Counted from the first letter of the stretch, positions 1 through 7,688 are shown. The stretch: 39,998 bases of DNA from Treponema sp. (GCA_017412405.1 JAFPYB010000122.1:1-39998); one strand, 5' to 3'. Numbers and translations: made by a program. The notes: a model not told the origin generated them from the letters alone.

Positions 1-938
1 CATGACGACATTTCCACCGTAAAGGTACAGGCACAATTCATCGCTTTGGACTGTTGTTCCGTTCGTGAGCTTTACAGTCGCAGAATATGGTTTTATAAGT
101 CCGCCGATTTCATCTCCGTTCTGAACGACAGAAACGCCGTCCAGCGTAAGGACGGATGTTCCGCCTGAATCGCCCGCCATGCCGAGCGTAATTTGGTTCA
201 TCTTAAGAGTTCCGTCCTTGAAAACGATGAACTCATCGTTTCCAGCAAAGCTGACCTTGCTTTCGGAACTGATTTTATGACCGCACAGATTGACCACAGC
301 CCCGATTGTGTCTGAATAGCTGTAGCTGATTACAGGTCCCGGAGCAGTCCGATCTGGTGAAAGCTCAAAATCATTCTGAACGATGATTTTTCCGAATGTA
401 CTCTCATCATTCTGGTCAATTCCGCCCTTCTCAGCAATCTTGCTGAACGCATCAGAAAGCTCCTCTTGATTTGAGACAAAATAGAAATCCGTGTATTCCG
501 AAAGGTGAAGCTCAAAGTTTACGGTATTGTCTGTTTCGGAAACGGTCTTGTTCAGAACATACTGCGTTCCAAGAACTATATCTTTTTCCTTGTCGATGTA
601 GATTTTGAGGTAAAAATCGTAAGTATCGTAAACAACATTGTCAAAAGAAATCGTATTCCCTGGGCTGCCGCCTTTTGGACCGTACTTATTTCCAGTCTTT
701 GTGTTCTCAAACCAGACTTCATAATAGAAATTTGTCGTGTCCTTAGTGCGCAAATCGCCAAGAATCGTGTCAGATGCTGTTGATAACGGCAATGTGATGC
801 TTATGCTAGTCGTGTCGGTGTTGCTTTTACCCCCCCCCCACCAGACCCGCCTCCGCTGCTTCCAGAGTCACAGGCGCAGATTAGGGCTGTGGCAAAAATG
901 AAAGCCACTGCTTTTAACGCAAAGAACGATTTTTTCAT
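1..938 (-). pseudogene. secreted lipoprotein gene with two frameshifts, 3' end beyond window
   Basis: The start ATG at 938 has an AGGAG site 7 bases upstream. It opens a lipoprotein signal peptide (MKKSFFALKA, then a hydrophobic run to ALICAC, with Cys as the likely lipid anchor) and a Gly/Ser tether. The tether runs into nine G's (831-839), after which the frame meets TAA at 828-830. Protein-like sequence resumes one frame over (GKSNTDTTSISITLPLS) for about 50 bases. A second shift near 780 (a CAAACA run) leads into a third frame that stays open from 801 to base 1. That long part is Asp/Thr/Tyr-rich (for example FYYEVWFENTK, GDSGGTSVLTLDG) and looks like a beta-rich surface domain; I do not recognise the family. 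Restoring it needs 8 or 11 G's plus loss of one A. This could be decay, phase variation or read error. Base composition is more AT-rich than the neighbours. Confidence 0.6.
831..839 (-). repeat. homopolymer tract of nine G (minus strand) inside lipoprotein gene
   Basis: Nine consecutive C's on the plus strand are nine G's in the coding sense of the lipoprotein, directly after its Gly/Ser linker. Poly-G tracts of this length slip readily and are known phase-variation switches in Treponema pallidum and other bacteria. With nine G's the signal peptide frame stops immediately; eight or eleven would carry it into the next protein-like segment. Confidence 0.75.
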
Positions 939-984
939 AGATGCTCTCCTTGCGGCGGCTGACTGACCACCGCATCTAAAGGTT

Positions 985-1013
985 ATTTTACAACAAGAAT
1001 TGCGTTCTGTCAG
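985..1013 (-). promoter_or_regulatory. sigma-70-type promoter of the frameshifted lipoprotein
   Basis: On the minus strand CTGACA (1013-1008) is followed after exactly 17 bases by TAAAAT (990-985), each 5 of 6 to consensus. Transcription would begin about 40 bases upstream of the ribosome site of the lipoprotein gene. A good promoter suggests the locus is still expressed, or was until recently. Confidence 0.55.
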
Positions 1014-1018
1014 CTTTT

Positions 1019-1138
1019 TTATCTATGGACAGGTATTGTTTCAAGTTTAATTTGATACCCGAGACAGCGAAGGACAGAAGTAAAAGTCGTGAGGTTCCCT
1101 GTTTTTTCGTGATTTTGCGTTAGCAAAATCAAATCCGT
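1019..1138 (-). pseudogene. possible C-terminal remnant of a HipB/HigA-like antitoxin gene
   Basis: A minus-strand frame without a start codon is open for 39 residues and ends TAA at 1019. Its end (EKTGNLTTFTSVLRCLGYQI, then KLETIP) resembles the extreme C-terminus of small HTH antitoxins of the HipB/HigA type, where a helix followed by LGY-x-L/I-x-L/I closes the protein. Nothing upstream encodes the HTH part, because the terminator of the aldolase gene abuts it, so only a fragment is present. It also holds a perfect hairpin (arms GATTTTGC and GCAAAATC around GTTA, 1111-1130). The homology call rests on pattern memory only and could be chance. Confidence 0.3.
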
Positions 1139-1148
1139 GTGGCAATAC

Positions 1149-1185
1149 AAAAAAAATACCCTCGGTTCATCGCCGAGGGATTTTT
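1149..1185 (-). terminator. intrinsic terminator of the KDPG aldolase gene
   Basis: Read on the minus strand, a CCCTCGG/CCGAGGG hairpin with a 7-base loop is followed by a run of eight T's (positions 1156-1149), 16 bases after the aldolase stop. T's also flank the other side, so it may act in both directions. Confidence 0.85.
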
Positions 1186-1200
1186 GTTTATAGGCTTAGA

Positions 1201-2172
1201 TTATGCTCTCTTCAGGTGGATTGCGAATCCGCCCACCTCTTTGTCGAGGTAGACGACCTTGAGCGGAGAGGCGTTCTCTTTGCCCATCCACTTCTCCGTT
1301 CCTGCGACAGGCTTGAAGCCGAACTTGTCGAGGTACGCCAAAGCGCGCTCGATGTTGTTGCAGACCACGGAGATGTGTCCGTGTGTTCCGCGTCCGTTCT
1401 GCTTCATGATTTCAATCTGGTCTGAGGCGAAGATTGAAGAGTTTCCGACTTTTGCGGCGAATCCGAATGGATCGAAGCCTTCAGCGATTTTTGTGGCATC
1501 GTCCGGGTTCTTAGCGTTGATTCCCCAGTGGTCGATGTGGAAGTTGTGCATGGCCTTCACAGCGTCCTTGCAAATCTGTGTGATTTCGTCCCACTTGCAG
1601 CCCTCGATGAGAGGCTTCTTGACCATCCATGTTCCGCCCATGCAGAGGATGTTCTTGCGCTTCGCGTACTCGCCCACGTTCTCCGTCGTGACGCCGCCTG
1701 TCGGCATGAACGTGCACTGCGGGAACGGGCCGCCGAAGTCGTCGATGATTTTGTATCCGCCCTTGCGCTCTGCAGGGAACAACTTGAGGTGTGTGACGCC
1801 CTTGTTGATGCAGGCTGTGATTTCAGACGGGTTGGAGATTCCTGGCATTGTAGGAATATTGTTCTTCAAGCACCAGTCAACGACATCAGGATTGTATCCC
1901 GGTGAAACGATGAATTTAGCTCCGGCCTTGACAGCCTTTTCTGCCTGCTCAACGTTGAGGACTGTACCTGCACCAACGAGCATGTCTGGCTCGGCCTTAA
2001 TCATAGCCTCGATAGCCTCAGCTGCACAAGCGGTGCGGAAAGTTACCTCAGAAGCCGGGAGTCCGCCCTTGACGAGAGCGTGGGCCAGGTCGGCTGCCTT
2101 TGAAGCATCTTCGATTGCGACAACAGGAATGATACCGATGTCACGGAATGTGTCATAAATGTCTTTTGCCAT
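1201..2172 (-). CDS. eda: KDPG/KHG aldolase fused to a C-terminal glyoxalase-like (VOC) domain
   Basis: 323 residues. The first ~200 are a class I KDPG/4-hydroxy-2-oxoglutarate aldolase: EVTFRT (Glu42, Arg46), the GAGTVL strand, SPGYNP, Schiff-base Lys130 in HLKLFPAE, and the phosphate-binding PTGGV. It would split 2-keto-3-deoxy-6-phosphogluconate into pyruvate and glyceraldehyde-3-phosphate (Entner-Doudoroff or uronate breakdown) in the cytoplasm. Ordinary Eda is about 205-215 residues; the extra ~120 (from about residue 205) look like a vicinal-oxygen-chelate fold, with GHISVVCNNIERALAYLDKFGF typical of glyoxalase/bleomycin-resistance domains. AGGAGA lies 8 bases before the ATG. It sits 87 bases after the exchanger gene on the same strand and has its own terminator. 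No other Entner-Doudoroff gene is nearby, so the substrate is not fixed by context. Confidence 0.88.
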   Translation of the reverse strand: MAKDIYDTFRDIGIIPVVAIEDASKAADLAHALVKGGLPASEVTFRTACAAEAIEAMIKAEPDMLVGAGTVLNVEQAEKAVKAGAKFIVSPGYNPDVVDWCLKNNIPTMPGISNPSEITACINKGVTHLKLFPAERKGGYKIIDDFGGPFPQCTFMPTGGVTTENVGEYAKRKNILCMGGTWMVKKPLIEGCKWDEITQICKDAVKAMHNFHIDHWGINAKNPDDATKIAEGFDPFGFAAKVGNSSIFASDQIEIMKQNGRGTHGHISVVCNNIERALAYLDKFGFKPVAGTEKWMGKENASPLKVVYLDKEVGGFAIHLKRA

Positions 2173-2235
2173 TTTGATAATCTCCTAAAAAATATTTTTC
2201 CTTACACTATACATCTTTTGTTTCGTTTTATCTAT

Positions 2236-2256
2236 AAAAATCGTGTGCGTTACACG
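2236..2256 (-). terminator. weak hairpin with T-run after the exchanger gene
   Basis: Directly after the exchanger stop, minus-strand CGTGT/ACACG forms a 5-bp stem with a 5-base loop, followed by ATTTTTAT. It is weak and may allow read-through into the aldolase gene. Confidence 0.4.
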
Positions 2257-2259
2257 GCT

Positions 2260-3240
2260 TTACTGAATCAGATACGCGAAATAACCGGCATATGCGAGAA
2301 TCATGACAATTCCGCCAATGCGGTTCAGCTCTTTTTTCTTGTTGAGGACGACGCACAAAAGCAGGAGCGCCGCCGTGAGGAGGCACACCACGCTGTCGGC
2401 GAAGAAGCGCCCTTGGTACGGAACGTCCTTGACCGTGGCGGCAACTCCACCGACGAAGAGCATGTTGAAGATGTTCGAGCCAACGATGTTCCCGATGGCT
2501 ATGTCCGCGTTCTTTTTGAGGGCGGCTGCAATGCACGTGGCAAGTTCCGGGAGGCTCGTTCCCAGCGCGACAATTGTAAGCCCGATGAACCGCTCCGACA
2601 TGCCGAACATCTTTGCCAGGGCTGTCGCCGAATTTATCGTGTAGTTTGAGCCGAGGACGACGAGGGCGAGACCCACCACAAGAAGGAAAATGAGCTTTGC
2701 CCAGCTTGCGTTCTTTCCGTCCGGGACTTCCTCCGCTTCCGCCTCGCCTTTTTTGACCATGACGAACAGGTAGGCGAGGTACGCGGCGAAGAATATGAGC
2801 AGGATGATTCCGTCAAGGCGCGAAAGCGTGCCGTCTGGGGCGGAAAGCCCTTTCAAAAGACCCGCGCCAAGACCGAGGACTGCGAACACCACCGTGATGA
2901 AGATGACGAAGGGCATTTCGTAGCGCACGGTGGATTTCTGCACGGCAAGTGGCGTGATGAGGGCCGTGATGCCGAGGATGATGAGCACGTTCAGGATGTT
3001 CGAGCCGATGATGTTCCCCACCGCCAAATCCGCGCTCCCGTGGAAGCTTGCCGTGAGCGAGATTGCCGTCTCGGGCGCGCTCGTTCCCATCGCCACGATG
3101 GTCAGCCCTATGATGAGCTGGGGGACACCTGCCTTGTCCGCGATGCCCGCAGCTCCCTCAACGAACCAGTCCGCGCCTTTCACCAGCAGAATGAAGCCGA
3201 AGACTAGCAGACCGAGAATGTCCAAAAGTTGTGCGTCCAT
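2260..3240 (-). CDS. YrbG-like cation/Na+ (Ca2+/Mn2+) exchanger, CaCA family
   Basis: 326 residues of mostly hydrophobic sequence with about ten membrane segments. The two inverted alpha repeats of CaCA exchangers are clear: GTSAPETAIS followed by GNIIGSNILN (about 52-84), and GTSLPELATC followed by GNIVGSNIFN (about 227-260). The paired acidic and Asn residues in these repeats bind the cation. It would export divalent cation across the inner membrane against Na+ or H+. I chose the ATG at 3240 because AGGAGG lies 5 bases upstream; a GTG at 3246 overlaps that site. The leader carries what looks like a yybP-ykoY riboswitch and a terminator, which suggests control by Mn2+ and possibly Mn2+ as the exported ion. 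Known YrbG-like proteins move Ca2+, so the ion specificity is inference. Confidence 0.9.
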   Translation of the reverse strand: MDAQLLDILGLLVFGFILLVKGADWFVEGAAGIADKAGVPQLIIGLTIVAMGTSAPETAISLTASFHGSADLAVGNIIGSNILNVLIILGITALITPLAVQKSTVRYEMPFVIFITVVFAVLGLGAGLLKGLSAPDGTLSRLDGIILLIFFAAYLAYLFVMVKKGEAEAEEVPDGKNASWAKLIFLLVVGLALVVLGSNYTINSATALAKMFGMSERFIGLTIVALGTSLPELATCIAAALKKNADIAIGNIVGSNIFNMLFVGGVAATVKDVPYQGRFFADSVVCLLTAALLLLCVVLNKKKELNRIGGIVMILAYAGYFAYLIQ

Positions 3241-3253
3241 GCGCACCTCCTAT

Positions 3254-3311
3254 AAAAAAAAGACCTTTTGCCGAATGTGCGCTTTTGAGCATACACGCGG
3301 CAAAAGGTCTT
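3254..3311 (-). terminator. intrinsic terminator/attenuator in the exchanger leader
   Basis: A perfect 14-bp inverted repeat (AAGACCTTTTGCCG at 3260-3273 and its complement at 3298-3311) is followed on the minus strand by seven T's, only about 4 bases before the AGGAGG of the exchanger. There is no room for a promoter between terminator and start, so every exchanger transcript must pass it. The CAAAAGG just before the riboswitch core can pair with CCTTTTG in the first arm, a candidate antiterminator (inference). Confidence 0.85.
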
Positions 3312-3314
3312 GTT

Positions 3315-3392
3315 ATCCGAAAAACGAACGCCCGAAACCAGTCTTTCGACGGGTATGTTGATTTCAGGCCGTAACTACTCCCCTTTTGTTCT
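3315..3392 (-). ncRNA. probable yybP-ykoY (Mn2+) riboswitch
   Basis: On the minus strand the leader has AAAAGGGGAGTAG (core GGGGAGTAG at 3383-3375), the hallmark 5' motif of yybP-ykoY manganese riboswitches. About 12 bases later comes ATCAACATACCCG (3362-3350) and a GTC-GAAA-GAC hairpin inside a CCCG/CGGG stem. It lies between a promoter (3398-3426) and an intrinsic terminator (3254-3311) ahead of a cation exchanger gene. Known members bind Mn2+ and raise expression of metal exporters. I cannot run a covariance model, and the second half fits less strictly than the first, so the class is probable rather than certain. Confidence 0.68.
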
Positions 3393-3397
3393 AGAAA

Positions 3398-3426
3398 AGT
3401 AAAACAGATTTCGATTTTTTGTGCAA
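3398..3426 (-). promoter_or_regulatory. promoter of riboswitch-exchanger transcript
   Basis: Minus-strand TTGCAC (3426-3421), a 17-base spacer and TTTACT (3403-3398) place the start of transcription near 3391, just before the riboswitch core. It follows directly on the terminator of the upstream gene. The hexamers are only moderate matches. Confidence 0.45.
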
Positions 3427-3431
3427 GAGCG

Positions 3432-3462
3432 AAAAAAATCGGACTCGCAAATGAATCCGATT
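3432..3462 (-). terminator. intrinsic terminator of the 127-residue protein gene
   Basis: Minus-strand AATCGGA and TCCGATT form a stem around a 12-base loop, followed by a run of T's. It begins 16 bases after the stop at 3478, separating that gene from the riboswitch transcript. Confidence 0.8.
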
Positions 3463-3477
3463 CGTGTTGCAGCTTTC

Positions 3478-3861
3478 TTAGACATCAAGGCTGAAGAGCA
3501 CGCCGACTTGTGGAGCCGCTCCGGCAAGACCGTATCCGGTTGCCTGAGCTGTTTGAATGGTCGTCTGAAGTTTCGTCTGGAAGTGCTCTATGAGAACATC
3601 GAGCTGCTTGTCGGTGAATTCCCCCTGTTTCACATCAACTTTCGGGCTCGCTTTCATTGTGTGAAGCTGGTCTATGAGCGAGTTCAAAATGCGAACTTTG
3701 CTCACAGGAATGCCCTGCTGATCCGGACGAGCCGCAACGCCCGACACGTGGTCGAACTGTGAATAAATCACCATTGCAGGCTTCACAGGTACATACAACT
3801 TGCTTGTGCCAGAGACTACATTGTTATATGTATAAGAGTTTATCCCAAGTGAATTGATCAT
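3478..3861 (-). CDS. small protein of unknown function (127 aa)
   Basis: I do not recognise this protein. It has no signal peptide or membrane segment. The N-terminus (MINSLGINSYTYNN) is polar. The middle has KVRILNSLIDQLHTM and a probable amphipathic helix (FTDKQLDVLIEHFQTKLQTT), and the end is Gly/Ala-rich. The start ATG is preceded by a GGGGG run, a weak ribosome site, and by very AT-rich DNA likely to contain the promoter. A clear terminator follows, so it is a single-gene unit. The clean start, terminator and normal codon use support a real gene. Its function cannot be read from the neighbours. Confidence 0.75.
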   Translation of the reverse strand: MINSLGINSYTYNNVVSGTSKLYVPVKPAMVIYSQFDHVSGVAARPDQQGIPVSKVRILNSLIDQLHTMKASPKVDVKQGEFTDKQLDVLIEHFQTKLQTTIQTAQATGYGLAGAAPQVGVLFSLDV

Positions 3862-4018
3862 AGCTCATAACCCCCTTTTATAAAGATTTTGTTTTACCCA
3901 CCTGTTTTAATTTTCGGAACGGGGGAGAAAAAAATAAGTTTTTTGTGAAAAAAAATAAAAAAATCAATAGGAATTTGTGGTTGCAAAGCGATTTTTTGAA
4001 TTATTGATGTCGAATTTA

Positions 4019-4048
4019 TTGGACATAATCGAAAAAAAAGACTATATT
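4019..4048 (+). promoter_or_regulatory. htrA promoter, apparently giving a leaderless mRNA
   Basis: TTGGAC (4019-4024), an 18-base spacer and TATATT (4043-4048) end only 6 bases before the ATG at 4055. Transcription would start at or next to the start codon, and no Shine-Dalgarno sequence is present. Confidence 0.5.
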
Positions 4049-4054
4049 TGTGGT

Positions 4055-5401
4055 ATGAAATTGTATTCAAGACTTCAATTGGTAAAAAATACGATTATCG
4101 GCGTTGTGCTGGGGCTTTTCATTGCAACCGCCGGATTCTCAATTTATACACGCGCAAAACGCTCGGGGTCTGCTGGTGTGCCGTATGCGGGCGGGGAGCT
4201 TGTTTCCCAGGATGAGGCGCAGTCGTCCGGCGAGGAAAAGCTGGTTGTGCAGGAGGAGTCGCCCGAGTCCAAGAAAATTGCCGAGCTTGAGGCAAAATAC
4301 GATTCTCTTCTTTCCAAGACTACGGAAATCGCCAATTCCACCGCCGTCTACACGCAGGACGAGTCGCAGAACATAGCCGTCTACGAGAAGTGCAACGAAG
4401 CCGTCGTGAACATCACCACGCAGGAAATGGGCTACAACTGGTTCTTGGAGCCTGTCGTCCAGGAGGGCGGTTCCGGCTCCGGGTCAATCATCGACAAGCG
4501 CGGCTACGTTGTCACCAATGTTCATGTCATCTCAAAGGCGAGCAAGATAAACATATCCCTTGCGGACGGAAGCACCTATGAGGGGCGCGTGGTTGGAAGC
4601 GACACCGAGAGCGACATCGCCGTGCTCAAATTCGAGCCGAAGGCCGGTGTCACGCTAAAGACGATTGATTTCGGGAACAGCGACAATCTCAAGGTGGGGC
4701 AGAAAGTCATCGCCATCGGAAACCCCTTCGCGCTGGAGCGCACTATGACCACGGGAATCATCTCGGGGCTTGGGCGGCCAATCCAGGAGAGCGCAAACGT
4801 CATCATCCGCAACATGATTCAGACTGATGCCGCCATAAACCCGGGGAACTCTGGCGGGCCGCTCCTCGACTCCACTGGAAAGATGGTGGGCATCAACACC
4901 ATGATAATCTCAAACTCTGGAAGCTCTGCGGGGCTTGGCTTTGCAGTCCCGGTCTCAACGGCGCGCCGCGTCGTGAATGATTTGATTCAGTTCGGCAAGG
5001 TGAACCGCGGAAAGCTTGGAATTAAGCCGGTCCAAATGTCCGGGGACATCGCAAATTACATCAATTCGGCGAACGGGCAGAATGCGGGGCTTTCCCGCGT
5101 GGCAATCAGTTCCGGCATCATCATAAGCGAGGTGCAGCCTGGAAGCGGCGCGGAGAAGGCAGGACTCAGGGCGGGACCTCTTTCGGTGCGTTCGCGCTAC
5201 GGCTTCAACACAGTCACGTTCAATATCGGCGGCGACATCATCACAGGAATCGACAACATTTCCGTGGCTTCATACGCCGACTACATGAGCGCGCTGGAAT
5301 CCAAGCGTCCTGGCGACTCCGTGACGGTCACCGTGTACCGCGACGGCGAGTACAAGAAAATCAAGGTGACATTGGACGGCTCTGCTTCAAGCACATTGTA
5401 G
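4055..5401 (+). CDS. htrA: HtrA/DegP-family serine protease with one PDZ domain
   Basis: 448 residues from the ATG at 4055. An upstream in-frame GTG at 3977 would add a non-conserved stretch before the membrane anchor. Residues 11-30 form an N-terminal transmembrane anchor, then a polar linker that may be coiled. The protease domain has the full S1C triad: His157 in VVTNVHVIS, Asp187 in SDIAVLKF, and Ser266 in NPGNSGGPL. One PDZ domain follows (about 340-445, beginning near IIISEVQPGSGAEKAGL). This is DegS-like: anchored in the inner membrane, facing the periplasm, and cleaving misfolded or signalling substrates. The lipase gene starts 15 bases after its stop, so the two are co-transcribed and the lipase may be a client of the protease (inference). 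Confidence 0.95.
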   Translation: MKLYSRLQLVKNTIIGVVLGLFIATAGFSIYTRAKRSGSAGVPYAGGELVSQDEAQSSGEEKLVVQEESPESKKIAELEAKYDSLLSKTTEIANSTAVYTQDESQNIAVYEKCNEAVVNITTQEMGYNWFLEPVVQEGGSGSGSIIDKRGYVVTNVHVISKASKINISLADGSTYEGRVVGSDTESDIAVLKFEPKAGVTLKTIDFGNSDNLKVGQKVIAIGNPFALERTMTTGIISGLGRPIQESANVIIRNMIQTDAAINPGNSGGPLLDSTGKMVGINTMIISNSGSSAGLGFAVPVSTARRVVNDLIQFGKVNRGKLGIKPVQMSGDIANYINSANGQNAGLSRVAISSGIIISEVQPGSGAEKAGLRAGPLSVRSRYGFNTVTFNIGGDIITGIDNISVASYADYMSALESKRPGDSVTVTVYRDGEYKKIKVTLDGSASSTL

Positions 5402-5416
5402 GTTCGGGAAAACTCA

Positions 5417-7579
5417 TTGAAAAAAGAAATAGCCGTTTTTCTTCTTGCTTTTCTGTGCCGATTTTTTTCCTCAGCTGTTTCCCTGCCTGTTTCCGGACTT
5501 GAGACGGTGGGGGAGGGGGCTGTGTATGTGGACGTTTCCTGGAGCGACGACTGGTTCGTGTCGGCTCCGGCAACGAGCTACAACCACAATCTTGCCCGCG
5601 TTGCCTGTGTCCTCGCAGAGAACGCATACTGCGACGTTCCTGGCGAAAATCCCCATGATTCGCTCACTGTCTCCTACAAGTCCCTGGGGGCTGACATTTC
5701 TTCCATAGAATATCATTACGATATTGATTATTCCGCGCCCATTCTGGGGAACAACCAGGCGGCGTTCAGCTTTGCCACAAAAAAGATTCGTTCCTGGGCG
5801 GCTGAAAAAACACTGGTGTTCGTCGTCATTCGGGGAACGCCGCTGAACGCGAACGAATGGATTTCAAACGTGAACATAAGCGACACGACGAAAACGGCCG
5901 AGGCGATTCACGAGGGGTTCTTCAACGCGGCGCAGCAGATTCACAATTCGCTTGTCTACTATCTGCTCAAGCACAGCATAGACCCGGATTCGTGCTGCTT
6001 CCTTGTCGCTGGGCACAGCCGGGGGGCTGCCCTTGCGAACTTGCTGGGCGCAATCATGGCGGACGAAGGCTTTTTTGACACGGACTGCATCTACGACTAC
6101 ACGTTTGCCGCCCCCAACGTCTCCATCGCGGAAAAGACCGTCAGCCCGGCCTACGACTTCATCTGGAACATCGTGAACGCTGAGGACATTGTGCCTTGCG
6201 TGCCGCCGTGCCGTGGAGACAGCTGGCAGTACCGTAAGTTCGGCAACACGCTTACAATGGTCAACTACTGGAACACGGACGTTCAGACTTACATGGAAGA
6301 CTATCTTCCGCGCATGAACAGCTACTACACGCAGTTCCTCAAGCGCGATTTTTATCCGTTCAAGCTCGGAACGTACCTTCCGTCCATGGTTACCCGCCTT
6401 CTCACGGGCATGTGCAAGGACGTTGGGGCGTATTATTCCTCGGCGCTGAAACTGCGCGAGAAGGCGGAGAGCCTTTTTTGGAAGGTTTTTCCCGACAATC
6501 CCAACGTGTATGAGTCGCCCCTTGATGATAGTGCCGAGCCGAAGGGCAGGGGCAACAAATCCCTCGTGGAGAAGATTCTGGAGCGGCTCAACAAAAGCAC
6601 GAACGGGCTTTTCGATTATGCGTCCAATGCGTTCGTGGATATGCACGCCTGCGAGGCGTATCTTTCCTGGCTTCTTGCCCTTGGCGAGGACGAGCTTTAT
6701 TCGGAAGTGGGGAGCAGCGCAATTGTCATCGAAAAATCCTACGAATGTGCCGTGTTCAATTCCAGGGGCGAGGTGATGGCGCGCATTATCGACGGAATCC
6801 TGCAGGTGAAAAGCGTGAAGGCCCCCATCGGAGCATCGATTGCTTTTGGAAAGACGGTCATCTACTTTCCTGCCAATGCTGATTTTACCGTTGTCATCTA
6901 CAAGGACAGCATTGTTCCCACGGTCATTCCCACAATAATCGAGCATTACGATTCGGCGGGCCACTTGCTTGAGACGTGCGAGACTAAGAGGCTGTATCCC
7001 GCGTGGTTCGTCGCCTACAAATTCCACGCCGGGCTTGTCACCGAATGTAATGACGAGATTGATGCCGAGAAAATCTCCGGCATGGAGCTTTTGGATTTGG
7101 TGCGGACAGGAAATCTCCGTCAGTCCCAGAAGTTCCGCGTGCAGCCAGAGCTGAGCATCAATGTGAGCACCGGCGTGTTCGGTGGATTCCACTTTGGCTG
7201 CAGGAACATTTTCGGCTCGATTCTTGCTGGAAAGACGCTCACGAAATGGGACGACGGTATTTTTGTCGCGCTGGGAGTGGGGCACGAGTCCAATTTCTAC
7301 GGGCACATCATGCTGGACTCGGAGTTTTTCGCGAAATATGTTTATTCGACGAACAGCGAAGTTGCCAATTCGGCGTTCGTTCCCGCGCTCCGCTTTTCGT
7401 TTCTCGTAAAGCCGTTCCACCGCATGGAGTTTTTTTCCGCCGTCACCTTCGACGCTCTCATTGACGGATTCAACGACGGTGCGTTCAGTTCCGACATACA
7501 CAACCGCCTCTTGGGGGCAATCGAGTTTTCAGACGATTTCAAGATTGTCCCCGCGTTGAGCTTTGGGGTTAAGTTCTAG
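5417..7579 (+). CDS. secreted class 3 (Fungal_lipase-like) lipase with possible beta-barrel C-terminus
   Basis: 720 residues starting at a TTG; no ATG or GTG lies near, and the TTG gives a proper signal peptide (MKKEIAVFLLAFLCRFFSSA). The alpha/beta-hydrolase part has VVIRGT, the nucleophile elbow GHSRG (Ser201), TFAAPN and AEDIVPCVPP with a candidate Asp near 257; a candidate His near 409 lies in DMHACEAYL. This is the pattern of lipase class 3, acting on lipid esters outside the cytoplasm. After an uncharacterised middle region, the last ~140 residues alternate in a beta pattern and end in FGVKF, with a terminal Phe as in outer-membrane proteins. That suggests a small membrane domain or outer-membrane attachment. 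It follows htrA by 15 bases in one operon. Confidence 0.8.
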   Translation: MKKEIAVFLLAFLCRFFSSAVSLPVSGLETVGEGAVYVDVSWSDDWFVSAPATSYNHNLARVACVLAENAYCDVPGENPHDSLTVSYKSLGADISSIEYHYDIDYSAPILGNNQAAFSFATKKIRSWAAEKTLVFVVIRGTPLNANEWISNVNISDTTKTAEAIHEGFFNAAQQIHNSLVYYLLKHSIDPDSCCFLVAGHSRGAALANLLGAIMADEGFFDTDCIYDYTFAAPNVSIAEKTVSPAYDFIWNIVNAEDIVPCVPPCRGDSWQYRKFGNTLTMVNYWNTDVQTYMEDYLPRMNSYYTQFLKRDFYPFKLGTYLPSMVTRLLTGMCKDVGAYYSSALKLREKAESLFWKVFPDNPNVYESPLDDSAEPKGRGNKSLVEKILERLNKSTNGLFDYASNAFVDMHACEAYLSWLLALGEDELYSEVGSSAIVIEKSYECAVFNSRGEVMARIIDGILQVKSVKAPIGASIAFGKTVIYFPANADFTVVIYKDSIVPTVIPTIIEHYDSAGHLLETCETKRLYPAWFVAYKFHAGLVTECNDEIDAEKISGMELLDLVRTGNLRQSQKFRVQPELSINVSTGVFGGFHFGCRNIFGSILAGKTLTKWDDGIFVALGVGHESNFYGHIMLDSEFFAKYVYSTNSEVANSAFVPALRFSFLVKPFHRMEFFSAVTFDALIDGFNDGAFSSDIHNRLLGAIEFSDDFKIVPALSFGVKF

Positions 7580-7688
7580 CGTGCCACGGGACCGTGAAAA
7601 AGCCGATTGTTGACATGATTCACAACATTCGGATGGGGCTGAAAGAAAAAAGTTTGCGTTGAGCTTTGGTTTTATTCTTTTTTGCCCG

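Noticed and set aside
1259-2158. Plus-strand frame opposite the KDPG aldolase
   Set aside because: Antisense of a well supported enzyme; no motif or ribosome site.
3977-4054. Upstream GTG start for htrA adding 26 residues
   Set aside because: It would place promoter hexamers inside the coding region and put an atypical polar stretch before the membrane anchor; the ATG at 4055 directly begins the anchor.
5864-7501. Long minus-strand open frame opposite the lipase gene
   Set aside because: It has no ribosome site, no recognisable domain and a His/Arg/Val-rich composition typical of the antisense of a GC-rich gene; the plus-strand lipase has catalytic motifs and a signal peptide.
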